Origin: Candidatus Kuenenia stuttgartensis
GTDB taxonomy: Bacteria > Pseudomonadota > Alphaproteobacteria > SMXS01
Direction: 5' to 3'
Assembly: GCA_943329845.2 (NCBI GenBank)
Contig: CALQFM020000018.1
Coordinates: 1 to 59,795, forward strand
Length of the DNA: 59,795 bases
In this document: positions 1-6,616 of the stretch, in pieces
How the letters are laid out: each line of letters opens with the position of its first letter
Position numbering within the stretch: position 1 is the first letter of the stretch
Notes under the pieces: generated by a model
Seen by the model: the letters and a program-made list of their open reading frames with translations, nothing else
What the model was told of the DNA's origin: nothing
Database searches by the model: none
Made by a program: the position numbers and the translations under genes

Positions 1-24
1 ACCGGCGAGATCACCACGCCCTGA
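1..24 (+). CDS. 3' end of a truncated upstream gene
   Basis: Frame 1 reads T-G-E-I-T-T-P and then a double stop (TGA TAG). It is followed 16 bases later by a strong palindrome that would serve as a terminator. That arrangement fits the tail of a rightward gene cut by the window edge. Eight codons are too few to identify a family, so the call rests only on the stop and terminator context. Confidence 0.3.
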   Translation, partial: TGEITTP

Positions 25-40
25 TAGGGAAAGGACGCAG

Positions 41-82
41 ACGATATGCAAAGGGCCCCGATCGGGGCCCTTTGCATATCGT
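41..82. terminator. 42-bp perfect palindrome, probable bidirectional terminator
   Basis: Two 21-base arms (41-61 and 62-82) are exact reverse complements with no spacer. The centre is GGGGCCCCGATCGGGGCCCC-like and the outer arms end in ACGATATGCA/TGCATATCGT. It lies between the end of a rightward gene and the stop of a leftward gene at 126, where a shared terminator is expected. The outer A/T-containing part can act as the U-rich tract on either strand. A protein-binding site is the alternative. Confidence 0.6.
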
Positions 83-125
83 CATGCCGCGGCTCAATGG
101 CCTGTTTTTACTCCGCCCCACTGGC

Positions 126-707
126 CTAGAATCCGACCGCCCTTGACAGCGTTGCCGGGTTGATCCGGATATGCGCCGCAATCGACGGCACGTCGCCCAT
201 GACCACGGCGACAGGCTCGTCGCCGAGCGGGTCGGTGGCTGCGTGGGTCGACAGCGCGTTGCCCGGCAGGAGGCCCTCGAGCGCTTGGGCAAACAGGTCG
301 ACCCGGGGATAGAACTCGCCGCCCGTGCGGAAGAACTTCCAGTGCTGGTGCGCATGGACAGTCGCGACAGGCTCCTTCAGCGTGCCGTCGGTGCGCAGAT
401 AGCCCAGCTCGCGCGCCCGGCGCCGCGCCTGGCGTGCCTCGTTCTTGGCCCGCTCGCGGCTGTCGCCGGTAAGCGCGTCCGAGCCGACGGCGTTAGGGCC
501 GTTGACCTCGTGGCAGGCCAGCGTGCCGGTGGCCGAGTCGAGCACCAGGTCGGCGAAGATGATTCCGTGATCGTCGATCAGGTCCGCCGGATACTCGCGC
601 GGATAGCCCTTGGCCGCCGCGAGCGCGGCGTCGCCGAGGCGCCACTCCTCGATGTCGTTGATCCCGGAGAAGATGTTGCGGATGAACCGGTGGCGCGTCA
701 GGTTCAC
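126..707 (-). CDS. hypothetical protein with an ATP-grasp-like EVNG motif
   Basis: 193 residues from a GTG start that overlaps the stop of the preceding gene in a GTGA tetranucleotide (704-707), which suggests translational coupling. No family is recognised with confidence. Residues about 40-75 read DDHGIIFADLVLDSATG then HEVNGPN, resembling the metal-binding strand of ATP-grasp enzymes (hydrophobic-D, then E-x-N). A basic helix follows (RERAKNEARQARRRARELGY). Only about 70 residues precede this motif, so a complete ATP-grasp fold is absent from this frame. The protein may be a fragment, a permuted relative or something unrelated. Coupling to the DapF-like halves upstream suggests a shared pathway. 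Confidence 0.5.
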   Translation of the reverse strand: MNLTRHRFIRNIFSGINDIEEWRLGDAALAAAKGYPREYPADLIDDHGIIFADLVLDSATGTLACHEVNGPNAVGSDALTGDSRERAKNEARQARRRARELGYLRTDGTLKEPVATVHAHQHWKFFRTGGEFYPRVDLFAQALEGLLPGNALSTHAATDPLGDEPVAVVMGDVPSIAAHIRINPATLSRAVGF

Positions 708-1105
708 GCCACCCGCTCCATGGCCAGCGGAACCAGTTCCACGGCTACAGTCGGCATTTCGACGGCGATTCTGCCACCGGCGGCGGGCGACGTGGCCGGC
801 AGCCCGGCTTGCCGCGGTCCAGCCTGGGACGGGTAGGTCACGAAGCCATCGGCGAACAAATCCTTCAGCCACGGCACCGAGCGTGTCGCGAGGGCGATGG
901 TGGCCAGGCCGGTCTGGGGCGCCCCGCCGTGCCTGCCGTTGGAGTTATGGAATTCGACGACCGCATCGGGACCGGAACCGCTGACGATGGCCAGCTTGCA
1001 GGCGGGGTCCGGGCCCAGCAACTCGCACCGGGCCGCTTCGGGGCTGACTCCGGCCGGCAGCTCGCCAAACACCAGCGCATAGTCGTTGAGCGCCGGCAGG
1101 AACAC
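704..1105 (-). CDS. DapF-fold-like protein, C-terminal half
   Basis: 133 residues from a GTG at 1105. The reading frame is open back to a TAG at 1121-1123 and continues the frame of the next ORF upstream (1121-1645). The segment LNDYALVF, a stretch ending GPDPACKLAIVSG, and HNSNGRHGGAPQTGLATIALA resembles the second lobe of diaminopimelate epimerase-fold proteins, where the last motif normally carries a catalytic Cys. Here Gln-Thr stands in that place, so epimerase chemistry is doubtful. It is either a separately translated subunit or the downstream part of a gene broken by the TAG. Its stop overlaps the next start (GTGA). Confidence 0.45.
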   Translation of the reverse strand: MFLPALNDYALVFGELPAGVSPEAARCELLGPDPACKLAIVSGSGPDAVVEFHNSNGRHGGAPQTGLATIALATRSVPWLKDLFADGFVTYPSQAGPRQAGLPATSPAAGGRIAVEMPTVAVELVPLAMERVA

Positions 1106-1120
1106 GACCCGGCAGCCACG

Positions 1121-1645
1121 CTAGGACCGTTCCTCAGGCGATGCCGCCGGCACCAGCCAGATCTGGGCAATGGTGGCGCCGTCGATCCGCGCCGAAACCT
1201 CGTAAGGACCGTCCGCCACCCCGTACACCATGGTCCGGTGCTTGCCGCCGCCAAGGTAGCCGATCGCCGCCGCGGTCGAGTTGCCGCAGAACACCGGCGC
1301 GGTTGCGCCGTCCGGGGTCGCCTGGAACGTCGAGATGCCGTGCCTGCCGATGACCACTACCTTGCCATAAGCGCACGAAGCGGCGTTCCGGCCGGCGAGG
1401 AGGGCCAGATCGCGGAGGTCCATGGTCCCGGCATCGACATGCTCGTGACGCCGGTCGGCGATGATTCCGGACGTGATCGGCCGGCCGCCCTCGTGGGTAA
1501 GAAACGTCGAAACGATGCCCGTCAACTGCGATGGCCCCCCTCGGCCACATCCTTCGCGAAAGGCGGAAGGAACCCGGCGAACGCGAAAAACACGAGGCGG
1601 CGCGCTGCCCTCGTCGATGCTATGCGCGTTTCTTCCGATCCTCAA
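1121..1645 (-). CDS. DapF-fold-like protein, N-terminal half
   Basis: The recognisable part starts near LTGIVSTFLTHEGG and includes VFCGNSTAAAIGYLGGG, which resembles the CGNG/Cys motif in the first lobe of DapF-fold epimerases and isomerases, then a strand-rich stretch to EERS and a TAG. The first 36 or so residues of the longest frame look noncoding (Arg/Ser/Gly-rich). A TTG at 1525 with a G-rich tract about 10 bases upstream is a likelier start than the ATG at 1645. The same frame continues beyond the TAG into the C-terminal half, so the pair may be one gene with a nonsense codon. Confidence 0.4.
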   Translation of the reverse strand: MRIGRNAHSIDEGSAPPRVFRVRRVPSAFREGCGRGGPSQLTGIVSTFLTHEGGRPITSGIIADRRHEHVDAGTMDLRDLALLAGRNAASCAYGKVVVIGRHGISTFQATPDGATAPVFCGNSTAAAIGYLGGGKHRTMVYGVADGPYEVSARIDGATIAQIWLVPAASPEERS

Positions 1646-1681
1646 ACATATGCGCGGTTGCTTGCCCGCGGCGTCGCGGTG

Positions 1682-2173
1682 TCAGCCTCCGAGAAGCGAC
1701 ATCACCTTGCGGACACGCACGCCATGCCGCCGCTCCTCCTTGCCGTTCTGCCGGAGCAGCCTGGCGGCAGCGTCATTGCCCACGCCGTCGGCCCAGGTGT
1801 TGTAAAGCGCCTCGCCGTCGAATTCGGCGCCGACCAGGGCTTCGAGCACGCCGGCCGTCAGCGCGTCGAAGCCGAGCGCGCCGTGATACGGATTTTCCTC
1901 TGGCGCCGGCACGTCGACCGTCTCTCCCGACAGGATCTTGATCGCCCGCCGCAACCGGTGGGCGTGCGCCCGCTCCTCGCGCCCGTTGCGGCACAGGATC
2001 TCCCTGGCTTCCTGTTTGTCGGTCATGGCGGCAAGCCCGTCATACAGTCCCTGCCCGCTGGCTTCGAGGAACATCATTCCCTTGAGATCGTCGATAGTCG
2101 GCTGCGTCACGGTGAGGAAATAGGCATAGGCGTTCATGCCGTCGGCCGGCATTTGCTTCGGCAATCCGTTCAT
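1682..2173 (-). CDS. ferritin-like (rubrerythrin-type) di-iron protein
   Basis: 163 residues, starting at an ATG with GGGGAG 10 bases upstream. Two four-helix half motifs are visible: EASGQGLYDGLAAM followed by NGREERAHAHR, and EALVGAEFDGEALY followed by NGKEERRHGVRV. Each supplies Glu and E-x-x-H ligands typical of ferritin-like di-iron carboxylate proteins. Such proteins store iron or detoxify peroxide, but the substrate cannot be told from sequence. There is no rubredoxin domain and no signal peptide, so it is cytoplasmic. It is divergent from the SYLF gene at 2349. Family assignment is fairly sure; precise function is not. Confidence 0.75.
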   Translation of the reverse strand: MNGLPKQMPADGMNAYAYFLTVTQPTIDDLKGMMFLEASGQGLYDGLAAMTDKQEAREILCRNGREERAHAHRLRRAIKILSGETVDVPAPEENPYHGALGFDALTAGVLEALVGAEFDGEALYNTWADGVGNDAAARLLRQNGKEERRHGVRVRKVMSLLGG

Positions 2174-2348
2174 CGCTCGTGCTCCCCGTAAATCATCGCA
2201 AATCCTAACACCGATCGGCGGTGGCCGGGAGTCTCTGGTCCCCGGCTGGAGGGGCGAATGGACCGTGGCGCCCCGGGCATCTGGCCATTGACAATTATCG
2301 GCGGCGATTGCCACCCTGAGGTAACGACGCACCGAGAGAGGAAACCCC

Positions 2349-2909
2349 ATGTTCATGTTCAGTCGTCTGAAGGTCACGGCACTGGCCATTTCGTTCGCCG
2401 CCGCCCTGATTGCCGTTCCCGCGCAGGCCGAGGACCACACAGCCGAGCTCGAAGCCAAGGCCGATGCTGCGCTGGTCAAGCTCTATGAAAAGTCCCCCAA
2501 GGCCAAGGAACTGGCCGCGGTCGCCAAGGGCGTCCTGGTGTTTCCGGATATCGGCAAGGGCGGCTTCATCGTCGCCGGCCAGTACGGCAAGGGCCTGCTT
2601 CGCCAGGGCGGCAAGAGCACGGGGTATTTCAGCTCGGCCCAGGGTTCGGTCGGATTACAGGCCGGTATCCAGAAGTTCGGCTACGCGCTTGTGCTTATGA
2701 CCGACAAGGCGGTCAAGCAGCTCAATGCCGCCGACGGATGGGAACTGGGCACCGGCCCGAGCATCGTCGTCGTCGAAGAGGGCGCCGCCGCTAACCTGAC
2801 CACGCGCACCGCGAAGGACGATGTCTATGCCTTCACCTTCGACCAGAAGGGCCTGATGGGTGGGATCGGCATCCAGGGAACGAAGATCACCCGGCTCAAG
2901 CGGCCCTGA
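2349..2909 (+). CDS. SYLF/Ysc84-domain secreted protein
   Basis: 186 residues with a Sec signal peptide (cut after AQA, residue 27). The rest is a SYLF (YSC84, formerly DUF500) domain: KSPKAKELAAVAKGVLVFPDI, GGFIVAGQYGKGLL, GSVGLQAGIQKFGYALVLMT, GPSIVVVEEGA and a terminal DVYAFTFDQKGLMGGIGIQG. SYLF domains bind lipids; in bacteria the exported forms are periplasmic or outer-membrane associated and mostly uncharacterised. GAGAGGAAACCCC precedes the ATG, a leader nearly identical to that of the DUF3096 gene downstream, so the two may be expressed together under stress. Confidence 0.9.
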   Translation: MFMFSRLKVTALAISFAAALIAVPAQAEDHTAELEAKADAALVKLYEKSPKAKELAAVAKGVLVFPDIGKGGFIVAGQYGKGLLRQGGKSTGYFSSAQGSVGLQAGIQKFGYALVLMTDKAVKQLNAADGWELGTGPSIVVVEEGAAANLTTRTAKDDVYAFTFDQKGLMGGIGIQGTKITRLKRP

Positions 2910-2939
2910 TCGCTCTCACCCTTGATGGCCCGGCGACAG

Positions 2940-2963
2940 CGCCGGCCTTGCTTCCGGCCGGCG
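2940..2963 (+). terminator. GC hairpin between SYLF and DUF3096 genes
   Basis: An 8-bp stem (2940-2947 with 2956-2963) closes an 8-base loop TTGCTTCC. There is no U tract, so termination would be weak or factor-assisted. It separates the SYLF gene from the EcfG-like promoter at 2993. Confidence 0.35.
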
Positions 2964-2992
2964 TCCCTGGCGCCCGTGAAATCCGGCCGACA

Positions 2993-3017
2993 GGAACCGT
3001 GTCTATCACACCGCGTT
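2993..3017 (+). promoter_or_regulatory. EcfG-type general-stress promoter
   Basis: GGAAC (2993-2997), a 16-base spacer, then CGTT (3014-3017). This is an exact match to the GGAAC-N16/17-CGTT consensus of the alphaproteobacterial general stress sigma factor EcfG. It lies 29 bases before the DUF3096 start at 3046, which is a normal leader length. Assignment is by motif and position only. Confidence 0.65.
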
Positions 3018-3045
3018 CCTATCCACCTGAGTGGAGAGGAAACCC

Positions 3046-3189
3046 ATGAACGTTGTCATCATCCAGCCTTTGATCGCCCTCATCGCTGGCGTAGTGATCC
3101 TGGTTGCGCCAAAAATCCTCAACTACGTGATCGCCCTCTACCTCATCCTGGTGGGATTGATCGGCCTGTTCCCGAAGTTCTTCGCATGA
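3046..3189 (+). CDS. DUF3096 small membrane protein
   Basis: 47 residues, MNVVIIQPLIALIAGVVIL... to LIGLFPKFFA. The pattern QPLIALIAGVVILVAPKILNYVIALYLILVGLIGL is the DUF3096 signature: two short membrane helices (about 5-21 and 26-43) joined at APK/ILNY. Function of the family is unknown. The start has GGAGAGG upstream, and an EcfG-like promoter lies directly before it, so general-stress expression is likely. The last 47 bases overlap the 3' end of the pyroglutamyl peptidase gene on the other strand. Confidence 0.88.
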   Translation: MNVVIIQPLIALIAGVVILVAPKILNYVIALYLILVGLIGLFPKFFA

Positions 3190-3733
3190 ACGCCATACGC
3201 CGGCGCACGATTGCCTCCATCCCGCGCGCCAGTGAATCGGCGGTGATCCGCCGGGAGAGCGGCGGCACATGCAGGAAAGCGGCGTGGCGTGGCCATCCAT
3301 TCTTCATCCTGAAGCACAACAACCACCAGTAAGTACTATTACAGACATAGCTTCCGGCGTTATCGGATATCCTGAAAGGCAACTTCGCCTGGCGTAGCGC
3401 AAGCCCGGTCTCGGACATGGGCCAGGCGCCGTGCAGCCGCCCCGGTAAACCCGTTCCGGCCAGCCCCCGGTGACGCCGCGCCACACGTTCGACCCGGAGG
3501 CGAGGGCCGCGCGCCAGCCCCGTCAGCATACAGGCGTCCGGATGGTACTTTTCCAGCAGCTCAGTCAGCACCATCGCGGCGCGGCCATGGTCGACCGGCA
3601 GGCGTGCCACGACGACGTCCGGGCCAAGGCGCTTTCCGGCGATACGCGCCGCTTCCCAGCTCGAGTTGTGGCGGTGCCCGCCGAACGGCTCGAATCCGGT
3701 AAGCAACACGACGGGTTTCCGCTGCGCGTTCAT
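3143..3733 (-). CDS. pcp: pyroglutamyl-peptidase I (C15 family)
   Basis: 196 residues. It would remove N-terminal pyroglutamate from peptides in the cytoplasm. Family landmarks are all visible: LLTGFEPFGGHRHNSSWEAA at the N terminus, the catalytic Glu in VERVA (residue 82), the nucleophile Cys in AGSYVCN (131) and the His in FLHVPPL (155). The loop between the VERVA motif and residue 110 is shorter and more basic than usual. The protein is slightly short for the family (about 215). The final 15 codons run antisense to the DUF3096 gene. Confidence 0.82.
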   Translation of the reverse strand: MNAQRKPVVLLTGFEPFGGHRHNSSWEAARIAGKRLGPDVVVARLPVDHGRAAMVLTELLEKYHPDACMLTGLARGPRLRVERVARRHRGLAGTGLPGRLHGAWPMSETGLALRQAKLPFRISDNAGSYVCNSTYWWLLCFRMKNGWPRHAAFLHVPPLSRRITADSLARGMEAIVRRRMAFMRRTSGTGRSIPPG

Positions 3734-3928
3734 CGCTTGAGCTTAGTGCGGTTTGGGGCAAGGCGGAATCGCCTTGCTGCCCGAAAGCCGCGGCAATAGG
3801 CGCAAGAGCGGTTTCCGCCATGGTTGAACCGCCCCATGGGCGTTCCCCCTGCCCGGTCAGGCCGCCACAACACGGTATGCATGCCCGGGCGTGCTGGCTA
3901 TTCTGGCCGCGAGACAGGGGAGGATCCA

Positions 3929-4756
3929 ATGAAGGACTTGAAGAACAAGGTCGCCGTCGTTACCGGCGGCAACAGCGGTATCGGCCTCGGTGTCGCGCGA
4001 GCGCTGGCGGCCGAGGGCGTGCACCTGATGCTGAGCGGCCTGCACGGCGACAAGTCCGAACGTGCGGCGACGGCGTTGGCCGACGAGTACGGTATCCGCG
4101 CCATCGGCGTTGCCAGCGACGCATCGAAGCGCGAGGAGGTCGAGGCCCTGGCGGACCTCGCCTTCAAGGAATTCGGCCACGTCGACATCGTGGTCGCGAA
4201 TGCTGGCGTCGGCCTGCGCGGGGCCATGCACAAGATCAGCGACAACGACTGGGATTGGCTGATGAGCGTCAACGTGCGGGGCACCTACCTGGCGTGCTCG
4301 GCATTCATCCGGCGCTTCATCGAGCAGGGCAGTCCCGCCCACATCCTGATCACCGGCTCGGAGCAGAGCGTCGGCATGACGCCCTATGGCAGCATGCCGA
4401 TCTATGCCGCGTCCAAGCACGCGCTGCTGGGCCTGGCCGACGCCATCCGCAACGACTACGCCGGGAACGGCATCGCGGTCACCCTGCTGTGTCCGGGGCC
4501 GGTGGCCACGGACATCTGGGACATCGAGCGCGACCGCCCGGCCCAGTACGGCCAGCGCGCCGCCTCCAACGAAGAATCGAAGAAGCTGATCATGGAACTG
4601 GGCATGGACGCCAACCTGGTCGGCCGGATGGCGGTCGAAGGCGTCAAGGCGGACGACTTCTACGTGTTCACCCACGAGTACATCCGCGATCTGGTGGAAG
4701 GCCGCTACAGGGAAATGATCGCCGCGCTGGACAAGACCGACGCGTTTTCGAAATAG
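3929..4756 (+). CDS. short-chain dehydrogenase/reductase
   Basis: 275 residues, starting at an ATG preceded by AGGGGAGG. Rossmann motif TGGNSGIG (residues about 12-19), NAG in VVANAGVG, a Ser in TGSEQS and the YAASK catalytic pair, then LLCPGPVATDIW. It is therefore an intact classical SDR using NAD(P)H. The C-terminal 60 residues are longer than minimal SDRs and form a helix-rich cap with HEYIRDLVEGRYREMIAALDK. Substrate unknown. It is convergent with the hydrolase at 4764, seven bases away. Confidence 0.87.
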   Translation: MKDLKNKVAVVTGGNSGIGLGVARALAAEGVHLMLSGLHGDKSERAATALADEYGIRAIGVASDASKREEVEALADLAFKEFGHVDIVVANAGVGLRGAMHKISDNDWDWLMSVNVRGTYLACSAFIRRFIEQGSPAHILITGSEQSVGMTPYGSMPIYAASKHALLGLADAIRNDYAGNGIAVTLLCPGPVATDIWDIERDRPAQYGQRAASNEESKKLIMELGMDANLVGRMAVEGVKADDFYVFTHEYIRDLVEGRYREMIAALDKTDAFSK

Positions 4757-4763
4757 CGCAGGG

Positions 4764-5570
4764 TCAACCCGCTTTCAGCCACTCGATGATGGCGGGATAG
4801 GCTGACCGGTCCTGCATCACGAACAGGTGGCCGCCCTCGAACATTCTCAGTTCGGCGTTGGGTATCCGCGCCGCCATCCGCTCCTGTGTGGCCGCCAGCG
4901 CGATGCCGTCATAGCGACCGCCGCAGACCAGCGTCGGCGCGCTGATCTTGCCCAGACGGTCGAAGGTATCGTGGCCTCGCCGGGCCTCGAGTTGGCGCGC
5001 GCGGCCTTCTGCCCATCCTGGCTCGTGGGCGTGCGCCCTCTCGGTCGCCAGCGCCTGGCCGACGAATTGCGAGACTTCATCGGGATGGGCGGCTTGCCAT
5101 TCCGGCGTCCGCCGCAGGTCGGCAAGCGCGATGCCGCGGCGCGCCCGCTCCTCGGGGCCCAGCCTGGCCATCTCGTGCAGCGGATAGGATGCGTCGCCCG
5201 CGCCGCCGGGTGAGGTCACGCACAGCACCAGCTTCTCGACCCGCTCCGGGTGTCGGATGGCGAATTCCTGCGCCACCATACCGCCGAAGGAATAGCCAAG
5301 CACATGGCAGCGCTGCCAGCCAACCGCGTTGAGCAAGCGGGCGGCGTCGTCGGCATAGTCGCGCATCGTATAGGGCCGGTCCGGCTTGTCGGTCTGGCCC
5401 AGGCCGCGCTGGTCATAGGCCAGCATGTTGAAGTGCTTGGGGAGCGGCGACTGCAACGGACCCAAAGGGTTGCGGAGGTCGCCGCCGGTGCCGCTGATAT
5501 ACAGCAGGCGGTGCCCCTCGCCGGTCATTTCGTAGAAGATCCGGATATCCCCGGCCTGGATGACGGGCAT
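4764..5570 (-). CDS. alpha/beta-fold hydrolase
   Basis: 268 residues from ATG 5570. The canonical triad is visible: nucleophile Ser94 in GYSFGG, Asp in CGGRYDGIA and His in EGGHLFVMQD, with DQRGLGQTDKP after strand 4. The pattern resembles 3-oxoadipate enol-lactonase or haloperoxidase-like esterases, but the substrate cannot be assigned. The start has only a weak ribosome site (GGAGCG). A longer frame back to 5636 has no better signal. Confidence 0.85.
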   Translation of the reverse strand: MPVIQAGDIRIFYEMTGEGHRLLYISGTGGDLRNPLGPLQSPLPKHFNMLAYDQRGLGQTDKPDRPYTMRDYADDAARLLNAVGWQRCHVLGYSFGGMVAQEFAIRHPERVEKLVLCVTSPGGAGDASYPLHEMARLGPEERARRGIALADLRRTPEWQAAHPDEVSQFVGQALATERAHAHEPGWAEGRARQLEARRGHDTFDRLGKISAPTLVCGGRYDGIALAATQERMAARIPNAELRMFEGGHLFVMQDRSAYPAIIEWLKAG

Positions 5571-5656
5571 CAGGCATCGCTCCGCGCGCTGTCTCTCTTT
5601 GCGTGGGAGCCTGCACCGGGCATGATGGGGCCGCAAGCGGCAACAGGGGAAATGTC

Positions 5657-6616
5657 GTGCCTTTCATGTCAAATCTGGATCCCGCGCTGTTCGGGGATAT
5701 GGCGATCGATGCGGAGACGCAGGCGATCAACGCGCGAATCGACGCCGCGCTCGCCAACGCGCCGCCGATCGAAACCGTGCCGCCCAGGGTGATCCGCGAG
5801 GCGCGCGCCCGGGGCGACGGCGTCTTTCCGGCCCGCCCCAGGTCGGCTCGGGCCATGACCCGCGAGATTCGAGGGCCGGGCGGCCCGGTCAGCTTGCGGC
5901 TGGTTGCCCCCGAGCAGCCGCGCGGCGTCTACATGCACATTCATGGCGGCGGCTGGATGAACGGCGCCAACGACCAGAACGACCCGTTGCTGGAGCATCT
6001 GTGCGATCGGCATGGTCTGGCGGTGGTTAGCGCAGGCTACCGCCTGGCGCCGGAGCACCCTTACCCCGCGGCGCCCGACGACTGCGAGGCGGCGGCATTG
6101 TGGCTGGCCGCACACGCGGCTACCCAGTTCGGCACCGATTGGTTCGCCATCGGCGGCGAATCCGCCGGAGCCCATCTGGCGGCCGTGACCATGCTGCGCA
6201 TGCGCGACCGCCACGGCTTCAACTTCCAGGCGGCCAACCTCGTCTACGGCGTCTTCGACCTGGGGCTGACGCCGAGCGTACGCAACTGGGGACCGCGCCG
6301 ACTGGTGCTCAATACCCACACGATCACCTGGTTCCGCGACGTGTTTGCCACTGACCCGGCGACCTGGGCCATGCCGGACGTGTCGCCGATCCATGGCGAC
6401 CTGCGCGGCTTTCCGCCGGCCTTGTTCACCGTCGGCACGCTGGATCCGCTGATCGACGATACGCTGTTCATGCACGCGAGATGGGCCGCCGCCGGCAACC
6501 ACACTGAACTCGAGCTGTTTCCCGGCGGCGCGCACGGTTTCCCTGCGTTCGGCGGCCCGCTGGCGCGGCGCTTCCGCGACCGGGTCGATGCCTTCCTGGA
6601 CCGCTGCCTGATCTAG
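5657..6616 (+). CDS. HSL-family (alpha/beta hydrolase fold-3) esterase
   Basis: 319 residues. It shows HGGGW (residues 96-100, oxyanion hole), GESAG with the nucleophile Ser169, the Asp in GTLDPLIDD and His in GGAHGFP, the hallmarks of bacterial hormone-sensitive-lipase family IV esterases. These cleave short-chain esters in the cytoplasm. The GTG at 5657 is preferred over the ATG at 5666 because AGGGGA sits 7 bases before it. Its stop shares the palindrome CTAG (6613-6616) with the stop of the convergent diguanylate cyclase gene. Confidence 0.86.
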   Translation: MPFMSNLDPALFGDMAIDAETQAINARIDAALANAPPIETVPPRVIREARARGDGVFPARPRSARAMTREIRGPGGPVSLRLVAPEQPRGVYMHIHGGGWMNGANDQNDPLLEHLCDRHGLAVVSAGYRLAPEHPYPAAPDDCEAAALWLAAHAATQFGTDWFAIGGESAGAHLAAVTMLRMRDRHGFNFQAANLVYGVFDLGLTPSVRNWGPRRLVLNTHTITWFRDVFATDPATWAMPDVSPIHGDLRGFPPALFTVGTLDPLIDDTLFMHARWAAAGNHTELELFPGGAHGFPAFGGPLARRFRDRVDAFLDRCLI

